Part shown: one piece after another, positions 15,119 to 22,541 of the stretch
Layout: the number at the start of each line of letters is the position of its first letter
Numbering within the stretch: position 1 is the stretch's first letter
NCBI RefSeq assembly: GCF_014078545.1
Contig: NZ_MU078723.1
Coordinates: 62,001-126,000 of the forward strand
Source of the DNA: Nitrosopumilus sp. b1
GTDB taxonomy: Archaea; Thermoproteota; Nitrososphaeria; Nitrososphaerales; Nitrosopumilaceae
Reading direction: 5' to 3'
DNA: 64,000 nt
Made by a program: the position numbers and the translations under genes
The notes under the pieces: generated by a model
The model's database searches: none
What the model was told of the DNA's origin: nothing
The model's input: the letters and a program-made list of their open reading frames with translations, nothing else

Positions 15119-15187
15119 TAGTAATTAAGTAATTCACAGTACTCAGGTTTGCGATAAGTTTGAATGTAATTTAAAATTAGAAAACAT

Positions 15188-15862
15188 ATGAAAGCAGTAA
15201 TACTTGCCGGAGGTAGAGGCAAAAGACTCAGACCTATTACGGATTATGTTCCCAAGCCACTTATTCCTCTCAACAATGTTCCAATAATAGAATGGCAAAT
15301 AAAATATTTGAAAAAATACGGCGTTAAAGAATTCATCATTTGTACAGGATATAGAACTGAGCAAATCAAAAATTTTCTAGAGACAAAAAACAATCTCAAA
15401 GTAAAAATACGATTTTCAGAAGAAAAAACGCCACTTGGCACTGGAGGGGCAATAAAAAAATTAAGGAAGTGGATAAAAAATGAATCATTCATCGTAATAA
15501 ATGGAGATGTAATAACAAACATTAACATTAACAATCTTAAATCCAAAACCAATACAATTGCATCAATTCAATTGAAAACAAAATTTGGTATACTAGATGT
15601 AAAAGAGGATAAAATTGTGAATTTTTCAGAGAAAAAACAAGTAGAAGGGTTATGGATGAATGCAGGAATATACTATTTTTCAGATAAAATTTTCAAAGAT
15701 CTTCCATCTAAAGGAGATGTTGAAAAGACAACATTTCCAAAATATGCAAAGGAAGGAAAATTAAACATTATAAAATTTAGAGATGTGGAATGGTACTCTA
15801 TTGATTCATTCAAAGATATGGAAGATTGCTCTATAAGAATTAAAAAAATAATAAAAAATTAA
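15188..15862 (+). CDS. Sugar-1-phosphate nucleotidyltransferase (NDP-sugar pyrophosphorylase)
   Basis: Makes an NDP-sugar from NTP and sugar-1-phosphate. Seen: the N-terminal nucleotide motif AVILAGGRGKRLRPITDYVPKPLIPL, the sugar-site region TPLGTGGAIKKL, and the metal Asp in VINGDVI. With 224 residues it is only the catalytic Rossmann-like domain; the left-handed beta-helix of GlmU or GlgC relatives is absent, as in short RmlA/ManC-like archaeal enzymes. The exact sugar cannot be told. It is divergent from a TrmB-like regulator and convergent with a 49-aa gene that shares its stop region. Confidence 0.88.
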   Translation: MKAVILAGGRGKRLRPITDYVPKPLIPLNNVPIIEWQIKYLKKYGVKEFIICTGYRTEQIKNFLETKNNLKVKIRFSEEKTPLGTGGAIKKLRKWIKNESFIVINGDVITNININNLKSKTNTIASIQLKTKFGILDVKEDKIVNFSEKKQVEGLWMNAGIYYFSDKIFKDLPSKGDVEKTTFPKYAKEGKLNIIKFRDVEWYSIDSFKDMEDCSIRIKKIIKN

Positions 15863-16008
15863 GCCCCAGTTCTGTGTAATGTTACCATCATGTATGCCAT
15901 TTCATTTACGAATGATTCATCATCCTGTACAGCTGCAGCATATTTTGTGGCATAATGCCAGAAGGTTTTCTTTTCAGATTTATTTTCTTTAAATTCTTGA
16001 ATTGACAT
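15859..16008 (-). CDS. Small hypothetical protein (49 aa)
   Basis: ATG at 16008, 49 residues, MSIQEFKENKSEKKTFWHYATKYAAAVQDDESF... ending MVTLHRTGA. One amphipathic helix is likely; there are no cysteines and no membrane segment. The stop overlaps that of the convergent nucleotidyltransferase gene. Composition (acidic and aromatic residues, in-frame ATG, tight packing) supports a real gene, but no function is seen. Confidence 0.55.
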   Translation of the reverse strand: MSIQEFKENKSEKKTFWHYATKYAAAVQDDESFVNEMAYMMVTLHRTGA

Positions 16009-16110
16009 TACCTATATTCATGGATTCAATTTCATAATCTTCTGCCTCAATGATTATTTACCTAATGCTAAAAGAGATAAACTAGAATAGGAATAAATTA
16101 TTTGTTAAAC

Positions 16111-17076
16111 ATGGGTATTTCTTACAGCCTAGGCTCAGTATTATCAATTGACGAACTAATAGAGTGTGCTGCCACAGTAGGCAAATACAAAACAGATACA
16201 GTATGGATTCCTGAGACTTGGGGAATGGAAAATTTTTCTATGCTTTCGATGGTTTCACAAAAAATAAACAGCTCAAAAATAGGTTCATCTATTATCAACA
16301 TCTATTCTAGAAGCCCCGCACTAATAGCAATGGGAGCAGTAACTGTAGACACCATTTCAAAAGGTCGATTGATTCTAGGATTAGGAACTAGTAGTGTCCC
16401 AATAGTGGAGGATTTTCATGGAGGGCAATTTAAAAACCCCATCTCTAGAATGAGTGAATATATCGACATCATAAATCTAATAATTGCCAGAAAGAAGATA
16501 GACTTTACAGGAAAATTCTTCAATTTGAAGGGATTTACTCTTTTAATAAAGCCAGTTAGGGGAAAAATTCCCATCTATATCGCAGCAGTAAATAGAAAAA
16601 TGACTCAGCTTGCGTGGAACAAAGCTGATGGAGTTATTTTTTACCTAAGACCCTTAAATGAATTAAAAGAGACAACCAAAAAATTTCAATCAAAACGAAA
16701 AATTGATGTCAGTTGTCAAATAATCACGGCCATAGATAATGATGCAGAAAAGGCAGTAGAAAGAGCAAAAATTACATTAGCATTTTATGTTTCGGTTGGA
16801 AAAATTTATCGTGAATTCTTAGAGAAAAATGGATTTTCAAATGAGGTAAACAATATTTATGATGAATTCAAAATATCAGGATTAAAATCCAATCATGAAT
16901 TAGTTTCAGATAATATGTTAAATGCGCTGACTATATGTGGAACTCCGGACGATGGAGTGAGAAAAATTAAAGAATATAGAAATTCAGGAGTAACTCATCC
17001 AATTTTACAATTTAATCCAGTAGGCGAAGTTCAGAATTCCATCAAAACACTCATGAAAACATTTTCTGGTATATGA
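16111..17076 (+). CDS. LLM-class flavin/F420-dependent oxidoreductase
   Basis: About 321 residues of the luciferase-like monooxygenase fold: MGISYSLGSVLSIDELIE, DTVWIPETWG, SKIGSSIINIYSRSPALIAMGAVTVDTISKGRLILGLGTSS and a C-terminal CGTPDDGVRKIKEYRNSGV. These match F420-dependent members such as Mer and glucose-6-phosphate dehydrogenase relatives; thaumarchaea make F420 (known), so F420 is the likely cofactor (inference). It ends 1 nt before the thiolase gene, forming an operon with thiolase and DUF35. A TTG at 16102 is an alternative start. Confidence 0.85.
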   Translation: MGISYSLGSVLSIDELIECAATVGKYKTDTVWIPETWGMENFSMLSMVSQKINSSKIGSSIINIYSRSPALIAMGAVTVDTISKGRLILGLGTSSVPIVEDFHGGQFKNPISRMSEYIDIINLIIARKKIDFTGKFFNLKGFTLLIKPVRGKIPIYIAAVNRKMTQLAWNKADGVIFYLRPLNELKETTKKFQSKRKIDVSCQIITAIDNDAEKAVERAKITLAFYVSVGKIYREFLEKNGFSNEVNNIYDEFKISGLKSNHELVSDNMLNALTICGTPDDGVRKIKEYRNSGVTHPILQFNPVGEVQNSIKTLMKTFSGI

Positions 17077-17077
17077 C

Positions 17078-18187
17078 ATGAATAATACAAGTATAGTAGG
17101 ATATGGAAATACAAAATTTTCTACAGATGACGTTACAATTGAGGAACAGATGATCACCGCGGTCAAAAATCTTTTTGACAATACTAAAAATCTTACACAA
17201 AAAGAAATTGACGGAGTGTTAATTTCCACAAATAGCAATTCAAAATATTTAGCAGCTATTATTTCAGAAACACTTGGGATTGAACCAAATGTTTCCCACA
17301 CAGTAGAAAGCTTATGTAATTCAGGTACAAATGCCATTGTTTCAGCTGCTGCACATGTAAATTCAAAAATTGCAAAAACCATTCTAGTTATAGGTGGAGA
17401 TAGATACGATAGTCCAGGTCAAATTTTAGAATGGGATCAAGCTAGGGGTGAATTCAAGCATCCAATTTTTTGGGCATCAATTTTTACAAGTGCATATAAA
17501 CGAAAAAACAATGTTAAAGATGATCAACTAGCTTTAGTATCGGTAAAAAATTACAAAAATGCCCAAGATAACCCCTATGCATATTCAAATAGAGTTATCA
17601 GCGTTGAAGATGTTCTATCCTCAAAGAAATTGACAGATGATCTTAGAATTTTGAATTGTTCTAGACCTTGTACTGGAGCATCAGCAATTCTTTTGGCAGA
17701 GAATGAGATAGCCAAGAAATTTACAGATAATCCAGTTAAAATTCAAGGAATCGGCCAAAAAACTATCTCGGCCAGTTTTACCAATAATCCAAATTTAACA
17801 AAGATGCATTCAACCTCGATTGCTGCAAAAATAGCATTTGACAATTCAGGTTGGAGTCCATCAGATGTAGATGTCATGGAATTGCATGATGCATTTTCAG
17901 TTTGTGAACCAATGGCTCTTGAAAGTATTGGGTTTACAAATTCAGAAAATGGAATGTCTTTTCTAGAAGACATCATCAAAACAGACGAAAGAAGGGTCAA
18001 CCCGAGAGGAGGATTAATTGGGACAGGACATCCACTAGGGGCAACAGGAATTGCACAGACAATTGAGGTAGTTCAGCAATTACAAGGTGATGCAGGAAAA
18101 AGACAAGTAGACTCCCCAAAAAAAGGATTAGTTCACAACATGTCTGCTGCGGCTACATCATCAACAATATTACTAATGGAGTCATAA
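17078..18187 (+). CDS. Thiolase-family acyltransferase (SCP2/archaeal type)
   Basis: 369 residues of thiolase fold, expected to condense or cleave acyl-CoA units. Catalytic residues visible: Cys80 in ESLCNSGTNAI, His270 in ELHDAFSV and His318 in GTGHPLGATG. The C-terminal catalytic Cys of biosynthetic bacterial thiolases is absent (NMSAAATSS), as in archaeal Cys-His-His thiolases. It is followed after 3 nt by a DUF35 protein, the usual partner that bridges thiolase to a second enzyme in archaea. Its LLM-oxidoreductase neighbour suggests action on an unusual acyl substrate (inference). Confidence 0.88.
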   Translation: MNNTSIVGYGNTKFSTDDVTIEEQMITAVKNLFDNTKNLTQKEIDGVLISTNSNSKYLAAIISETLGIEPNVSHTVESLCNSGTNAIVSAAAHVNSKIAKTILVIGGDRYDSPGQILEWDQARGEFKHPIFWASIFTSAYKRKNNVKDDQLALVSVKNYKNAQDNPYAYSNRVISVEDVLSSKKLTDDLRILNCSRPCTGASAILLAENEIAKKFTDNPVKIQGIGQKTISASFTNNPNLTKMHSTSIAAKIAFDNSGWSPSDVDVMELHDAFSVCEPMALESIGFTNSENGMSFLEDIIKTDERRVNPRGGLIGTGHPLGATGIAQTIEVVQQLQGDAGKRQVDSPKKGLVHNMSAAATSSTILLMES

Positions 18188-18190
18188 ATA

Positions 18191-18499
18191 ATGGAAGAGT
18201 ATTCAGACGAAGAATTCATTGTAAGTGAGTGCATCAAATGTAAAATAATTAATTGGCCTGCATTAAAATTTTGTAAAAATTGCCTGAATCCCAATACACT
18301 AAGAAAGGGAAACAGTATTGGAAGGATTATTGAATTTTCAAAAAATGAACAAGGATATTTCGGCATTGTAGAATTTGAAGGACAAATACGAATAATCTGT
18401 AATTTAAACCAAATCAACAACCCCAAAATAAATCAAGAGGTAATTTTAAAAAAAATTAAAAAAAATAATTTAAATCATTCATTTCAAATTTCATCATAA
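18191..18499 (+). CDS. DUF35 zinc-ribbon/OB-fold acyl-CoA-associated protein
   Basis: 102 residues: rubredoxin-like zinc ribbon with C-x2-C at 14-17 (ECIKCKI) and C-x2-C at 28-31 (FCKNCL), then an OB-fold half (GRIIEFSKNEQGYFGIVEFEGQIRIICNL). DUF35 proteins (also called ChsH2-like) form complexes with thiolases and HMG-CoA synthase in archaea. The position directly after the thiolase gene fits that role. It is somewhat shorter than the usual 130 residues. Confidence 0.85.
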   Translation: MEEYSDEEFIVSECIKCKIINWPALKFCKNCLNPNTLRKGNSIGRIIEFSKNEQGYFGIVEFEGQIRIICNLNQINNPKINQEVILKKIKKNNLNHSFQISS

Positions 18500-18505
18500 T
18501 TCCAA

Positions 18506-19336
18506 TTACTGAAATTTTGTAAAATAATATGGCGTGCCGGTTTTTTGATCAAAGGTCCAACTAGTAGGAACATCCAGGATTTGCTGCACAGTTAATTTGA
18601 AGTCATTAACTATTTCTGACCATCCCCCTAATGAGGAATTCCCAGAAAACTGTTTTTTCGAATAAGTACCTGCTAAAACAAAACCAGATTCTTTTGCTAA
18701 ATTGGTTTTTTGAATTTTGGAAATGATATTTTTAGCAAGCATTTCCCCTTGTTGGGGCAATCCGCCAATAAAAAATTCAGGTCTAGATAAATGAATAGAA
18801 TTAAAATCAAACTCCATGGCATCACTGCACATAGGACGAAAGTTTAGAGAAACATTTGTTTGAATTTTATTTTGCAATTCGACTAGGCTTTCATCAATTT
18901 CAATGGAATAAGTTTCCAAGTCAGTAATACTTCCACAATATGCGATTCTACCATCTCCAGAACCGATATCAATCAATTTTTCATATCCTAGAAGTTTTGA
19001 GGACAAAGCAAGTAAATATGCAGAAAGGATCCAAGTTGGATAAAATGGTTGATAACTAGAATCATGTTTCAAACTATTAATCCAATAATCATTAATGTCG
19101 CCTTCGTAGATTCTGCATGAAATATCATTTATTTTCATATCAAAAGAATTGTAGTAAATTGGATTCGATTCTGCAAATTCAATTAATTTTTGTAAATGTG
19201 TTTTACTAATAGGGAATGAATCAGAGGACATTAAAGGTAAAAATTCTTGAATATGGCTGCTACCAGCATAGTTTTTGTAAAATTCTTGTTTAAGGATTAT
19301 GAAGTTTTTTCTTATTTCTTCTATCAATTTTATCAC
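18506..19336 (-). CDS. SAM-dependent methyltransferase, class I
   Basis: 276 residues with motif I at 121-130 (LIDIGSGDGR), followed by TYSIEIDESLVELQNKI (acidic end of strand 2) and SDAMEFDF (motif III-like). The expected NPPY/DPPY of nucleic-acid methylases is absent; the corresponding place reads FFIGGLPQQGEM. The helical N-terminal 100 residues may bind the substrate. GTG start at 19336. It faces the gene at 19416 across an 79-nt AT-rich divergent promoter region. Substrate not determinable. Confidence 0.75.
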   Translation of the reverse strand: MIKLIEEIRKNFIILKQEFYKNYAGSSHIQEFLPLMSSDSFPISKTHLQKLIEFAESNPIYYNSFDMKINDISCRIYEGDINDYWINSLKHDSSYQPFYPTWILSAYLLALSSKLLGYEKLIDIGSGDGRIAYCGSITDLETYSIEIDESLVELQNKIQTNVSLNFRPMCSDAMEFDFNSIHLSRPEFFIGGLPQQGEMLAKNIISKIQKTNLAKESGFVLAGTYSKKQFSGNSSLGGWSEIVNDFKLTVQQILDVPTSWTFDQKTGTPYYFTKFQ

Positions 19337-19415
19337 TTTTTTAGGTTTTTTAGTTTTATTAGTGATTTTATATTGTTAATAAAACTCTATTAATTTAGAA
19401 AATATATCATAAGAT

Positions 19416-19778
19416 ATGAATTATGAAAAATTTTGTTCAGATATTTTAAAAATTGATTCAAAAATTAGATTCGCTGCAGTTTTTGATCAATGGGCCCAGA
19501 AAGTTGGAGGAGGAATGCGTGAGGGAGTAAAAAGCCTACTAAGTGAAAGATCTGAAAAAGAATTAGTTAACCTGTTAATTCTCAACTGGAATTCAAAAAA
19601 GAACATCTCAAAATGGGTAGGAAAAACAAAATACACATTAGATGAGTATGACACAATTAAGAGATTTTCTTTTTATTTAGGAAATGATCATCTGTTATTG
19701 GTCAGTACGGAAATAGATCTCAATACAGACATTACTGTAGAAAATGTCATAAAACTTTACTATAAAAATAAGTCCTAA
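19416..19778 (+). CDS. Conserved thaumarchaeal protein, paralogous to the gene at 2826
   Basis: 120 residues of unknown function. It shares with the protein at 2826-3212 the pattern IRFAAVFDQWAQKVGGGMREGVKSLL, a middle helical part and a strand-rich C-terminal half (FSFYLGNDHLLLVSTEIDL), so it is a second copy of one family. No catalytic motif is seen. The alternation of strands and helices suggests a small alpha-beta sensor fold (weak inference). Divergent from the methyltransferase gene. Confidence 0.7.
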   Translation: MNYEKFCSDILKIDSKIRFAAVFDQWAQKVGGGMREGVKSLLSERSEKELVNLLILNWNSKKNISKWVGKTKYTLDEYDTIKRFSFYLGNDHLLLVSTEIDLNTDITVENVIKLYYKNKS

Positions 19779-19818
19779 TGAATTTCTGGCAAATTACAAT
19801 TTTCTAAGGGGGATTTTA

Positions 19819-19914
19819 TTGAATTCTACTTTCGCAAATTCGTTAGATTTGATTGAGTTATTATGTAATTACCAAGAGTTCTATATTCAGATCCAAGTGG
19901 AATTCAAAAGATGA
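19819..19914 (+). CDS. Possible micro-ORF (31 aa) coupled to the Hjc-like gene
   Basis: A TTG at 19819, preceded by the purine-rich AGGGGGAT (19807-19813), opens 31 codons ending in a TGA that overlaps the next gene's ATG (ATGA at 19911-19914). The layout fits translational coupling. No domain can be seen and the start is a weak codon, so this is tentative. Confidence 0.3.
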   Translation: MNSTFANSLDLIELLCNYQEFYIQIQVEFKR

Positions 19915-20486
19915 AAACAAAAACCATTCCCATGATATCAAATCAAGCTGTTTCTATAGAACAAACATCAAAGGATAATAAAAAAATAGCAAGAACGAGA
20001 AGACAAAGAGGGTATCATTGGGAAGATACCATCGTGAAGCGATTCAACAAGTTGGAGAATTGGGAAGCATTCAGACTGGGTTCACCTAGTGTAGCATTAC
20101 CAGATATTTTGACTGTAAATAACCAAGAAAGAATTCTATTCACAATTGAAGCGAAATCAGGTACAAATAACACACTGCAGGTTCCTTATGATCAAATATC
20201 TAGATGTTTAAAATGGACAGAAACTTTCAAGGTGTATAAAACTAGAGATGTAATATTAGCATTCAAATTTTTATCAAAAAAGAGAATCGGGGTAGGCCAG
20301 TATGAAAATAGAGAATTGCGTGAATTTTTCAAAGTTTGGCACAAGGGAGATGATATTATGGATTGTGTGTGCACTTATGAGGGGGAAGTCTATGGTTTAA
20401 AAGATAAAACAAGATTAAAAATAAATCTTAAAGATTGTGAAATGCCATTTAAAATAAAATCGCCTAGAGCCAATATAAGCTACTAG
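19911..20486 (+). CDS. Hjc-like Holliday-junction resolvase / PD-(D/E)XK nuclease
   Basis: 191 residues. The nuclease core is clear: RGYHWEDTIVKRF with Glu38, FRLGSPSVALPDILTV with Asp65, and FTIEAKSG with Glu80 and Lys82, exactly the E-D-ExK order of archaeal Hjc resolvases, including the conserved RG and the S-x4-PD. Hjc proteins cut four-way DNA junctions during recombination. This protein carries about 30 additional residues at the N-terminus and a longer C-terminal part than standard Hjc (about 130 residues), so another nuclease role is possible. Confidence 0.78.
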   Translation: MKTKTIPMISNQAVSIEQTSKDNKKIARTRRQRGYHWEDTIVKRFNKLENWEAFRLGSPSVALPDILTVNNQERILFTIEAKSGTNNTLQVPYDQISRCLKWTETFKVYKTRDVILAFKFLSKKRIGVGQYENRELREFFKVWHKGDDIMDCVCTYEGEVYGLKDKTRLKINLKDCEMPFKIKSPRANISY

Positions 20487-20523
20487 TCAAATCATTTTTT
20501 AATAGTAAAAGTGAATCAACATT

Positions 20524-21120
20524 ATGACTGAAGATACCAACAATTCAGATTTAAACACTCTTGAAAAATTAAAGCGATTGGCAGATTTAATGAAAAAACA
20601 AGAAAATGAACCAGAAAATCATTCTTCACAAAAAACAGAATCTGCTACAGATAATGATAATTCTGCAATGGAAATGAATGCAAAGCCATTGAGTAATGAC
20701 GTTGTAGAATCTCTTTTACAACCAACAAATGATGAGGAATCAAATAAATCCCATCAGAAGTATTCTTTTGATGAATTTGTAGATGAAAGGATGCTGATCA
20801 GTCGAGATTTGATGGGGAAAAAAGAAATGAAAGTAAAAGTTCTTGAAGTTTCAGACGAGCATCCCCCACTCCAATGGAAATTTGGAGATAGGGTAAAGGT
20901 AAATAAAATTTTGATCACAATAAAACATTTGGAAACTCAACAAATTGAAGAGGGGGAATGCGATATTGAAGCTATCGAGAAAGAGTTAACTGAAAAAAGA
21001 CATTATACATCAACTAATAGATGGATTCCTACAAATGAGATAAAAAACGGTTATGTGGTAGCCTCACGGCATACATCATTAATTAGTGATGCTGCCGCAT
21101 TAGATTACATAGTATTTTAG
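20524..21120 (+). CDS. Conserved hypothetical protein (198 aa)
   Basis: The N-terminal 80 residues are polar, acidic and probably disordered (many N, S, E, D); a folded region follows (YSFDEFVDERMLISRDLMGKKEMKVKVLEVSDEHPPLQWKFGDRVKVNKILITIKHL), strand-rich and possibly OB-like, ending in a hydrophobic DAAALDYIVF tail. No family is recognised. It is 37 nt downstream of the Hjc-like gene on the same strand; a role with nucleic acid would fit the neighbour, but this is only inference. Confidence 0.65.
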   Translation: MTEDTNNSDLNTLEKLKRLADLMKKQENEPENHSSQKTESATDNDNSAMEMNAKPLSNDVVESLLQPTNDEESNKSHQKYSFDEFVDERMLISRDLMGKKEMKVKVLEVSDEHPPLQWKFGDRVKVNKILITIKHLETQQIEEGECDIEAIEKELTEKRHYTSTNRWIPTNEIKNGYVVASRHTSLISDAAALDYIVF

Positions 21121-21163
21121 TCCAACTTTTAGAAAATTTTATTGTTAATTAACCATAATTCAA

Positions 21164-21532
21164 GTGAAAAAGGTTTTAAGGACTAGATTTCGAAAGCTGT
21201 CATTGATTACAAAACAAGTCGTAGTTAACGGGACTTCATTTAGAGTTACACTCACAGATCAGGTAATTAATCAGGTGAATAATTTGAAAGATTTGTACGC
21301 AGCTGCATATGAAGATCCTGAAAGTTTTGAACAAGTTAGTGCAGAAATATCAAATACAATTAATGAGATTGCAGGTGCAGTAGAACCGGAAGCATCCGAT
21401 AGTGATCTGGATGGTTTGATTCAAGAAATCATTAAAGTTGTAGATAACAAAGCAGCTGAAGTTGAACAAGAGTTACAAGGACAGGCAAAAGCTGCAAAAG
21501 CACCAAAAAAGAAAGCAAAATCTAAAAAGTAA
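21164..21532 (+). CDS. Hypothetical protein with lysine-rich tail (122 aa)
   Basis: GTG start at 21164. The protein opens with basic VLRTRFRKLSLITKQ, has an acidic helical centre (SAEISNTINEIAGAVEPEASDSDLDGLIQEIIKVVDNKAAEVEQEL) and ends in AKAAKAPKKKAKSKK, a tail like those of histone-like or ribosome-associated archaeal proteins. No known domain. Probably an oligomeric helical protein that binds nucleic acid through its tail (inference). Confidence 0.65.
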   Translation: MKKVLRTRFRKLSLITKQVVVNGTSFRVTLTDQVINQVNNLKDLYAAAYEDPESFEQVSAEISNTINEIAGAVEPEASDSDLDGLIQEIIKVVDNKAAEVEQELQGQAKAAKAPKKKAKSKK

Positions 21533-21603
21533 TCATATTTTGAGTAGTTATTTAGTTAAAGAATACTCAAATTAGTTATATTCTTGAAATTACAACTAAT
21601 CAT

Positions 21604-21726
21604 ATGGCAAAAAGCTGTGAATGTGGTATTTGTGGTCATTTTTCTGAAGATGAATGTAGGAAAAAAGAGTGTAAATGTTGTATAAATTTTCATGTGAGAT
21701 CAGGTCCAAAAATTAAGAAAGAGTAA
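21604..21726 (+). CDS. Cysteine-rich micro-protein (40 aa)
   Basis: ATG at 21604; 40 residues with seven or more metal-ligand candidates: C5, C7, C10, H12, C18, C23, C25, C26, H30 (MAKSCECGICGHFSEDEC...). This density suggests two zinc sites or a metallothionein-like metal store. The basic tail ends GPKIKKE. The stop is 1 nt before the ATG of the next gene, so both are likely one operon. No family is recognised. Confidence 0.6.
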   Translation: MAKSCECGICGHFSEDECRKKECKCCINFHVRSGPKIKKE

Positions 21727-21727
21727 G

Positions 21728-21967
21728 ATGGTAAAGATTATCAACATAGAAGAATTTGAAAACATAATAAAATCAAATTATGGTTACATGATAATTAAAA
21801 ACAATGAATCAACAGTTATACACGAAACCAAATGTGTTGAAATTAACAAAGAAAAATTTTCTATCTCGGAAAATGAAAACTTAGAATTTCATTGGTTTTC
21901 AACAATTTCTTTAGCGGAAAAAAAATTCACAGATATAAAAAATTGTAAAATTTGTAATCCAGATTAA
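21728..21967 (+). CDS. Small hypothetical protein with C-terminal CKIC knuckle (79 aa)
   Basis: 79 residues: an N-terminal helix IEEFENIIKSNYG, strands YMIIKNNESTVIHETKCVEI, a WFSTISLAEKKFTDI helix and a last CKICNPD. H33 and C37 (HETKC) together with the CKIC knuckle may form a zinc site linking the two ends. It follows the cysteine-rich micro-gene directly. Its TAA overlaps the stop of a third cysteine-rich micro-gene on the other strand. Confidence 0.65.
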   Translation: MVKIINIEEFENIIKSNYGYMIIKNNESTVIHETKCVEINKEKFSISENENLEFHWFSTISLAEKKFTDIKNCKICNPD

Positions 21968-22077
21968 TTATTATGGCAACTGCATTTCTTGGAAAGATGT
22001 TTGTTGCATCCAAACAATTTATGATCCTTACAACCGCACAAAATACATTTTTTCTCAGAATCAGTCACAGCATACAC
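21964..22077 (-). CDS. Cysteine-rich micro-protein (37 aa)
   Basis: GTG at 22077, immediately after the stop of the upstream gene (22080-22078), opens 37 residues ending KKCILCGC-x7-FGCNKHLSKKCSCHNN. Ligand candidates are a CxxCxC cluster, a single Cys, and C-x-C-H at the end, enough for one or two zinc ions. A second GTG at 22068 is possible. Zero spacing from the preceding gene suggests translational coupling. Function unknown. Confidence 0.5.
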   Translation of the reverse strand: MYAVTDSEKKCILCGCKDHKLFGCNKHLSKKCSCHNN

Positions 22078-22452
22078 CTAAAGTTTGGTAATTATAGACT
22101 CAATTTTATCAATAAAATGTTTATCTTGTAAAGATTCCAAAACTTTCATCCTAATGTTCTTTAACCTATCTACATCATCAGAATAGAGAGGACTCATAGT
22201 ATTGATTTCTCGTTGAAAGTCATAGTTTTGAACATAGTATTCTGAACTAGATTGTAAATCTAGAAAAAGATCGGATTTATTTTCAAACGATTCCAATTTA
22301 TTCAGCAATGCAAGGAGTAGGCCATGAATTTTTAGCCACTCTTTTTTTACCAAGTCTAAGGTTCCAGGTTTATCCTTTATGGAAGAAATTGCACTATTGG
22401 CAACAAGGATCTGCTCTAAAATTCCTTTTACATATTCGTCTTTAGTAACCAC
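22078..22452 (-). CDS. Hypothetical helical protein (124 aa)
   Basis: All-helical 124-residue protein (VKGILEQILVANSAISSIKDK, LVKKEWLKIHGLLLALLNKLESF, DDVDRLKNIRMKVLESLQDKHFIDKIESIITKL), soluble and probably a four-helix bundle. No signature residues are seen. It is divergent from threonine synthase across about 89 nt, and a cysteine-rich micro-gene begins right at its stop, so the two are probably functionally linked. Confidence 0.65.
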   Translation of the reverse strand: MVTKDEYVKGILEQILVANSAISSIKDKPGTLDLVKKEWLKIHGLLLALLNKLESFENKSDLFLDLQSSSEYYVQNYDFQREINTMSPLYSDDVDRLKNIRMKVLESLQDKHFIDKIESIITKL

Positions 22453-22541
22453 AAAAGTATTGAAAATTATCCAGACTATAAATTTAGAATTACAAATCAG
22501 ATAATGTTAACTTTAAATCAGTACCACATAACCTATTGGCA

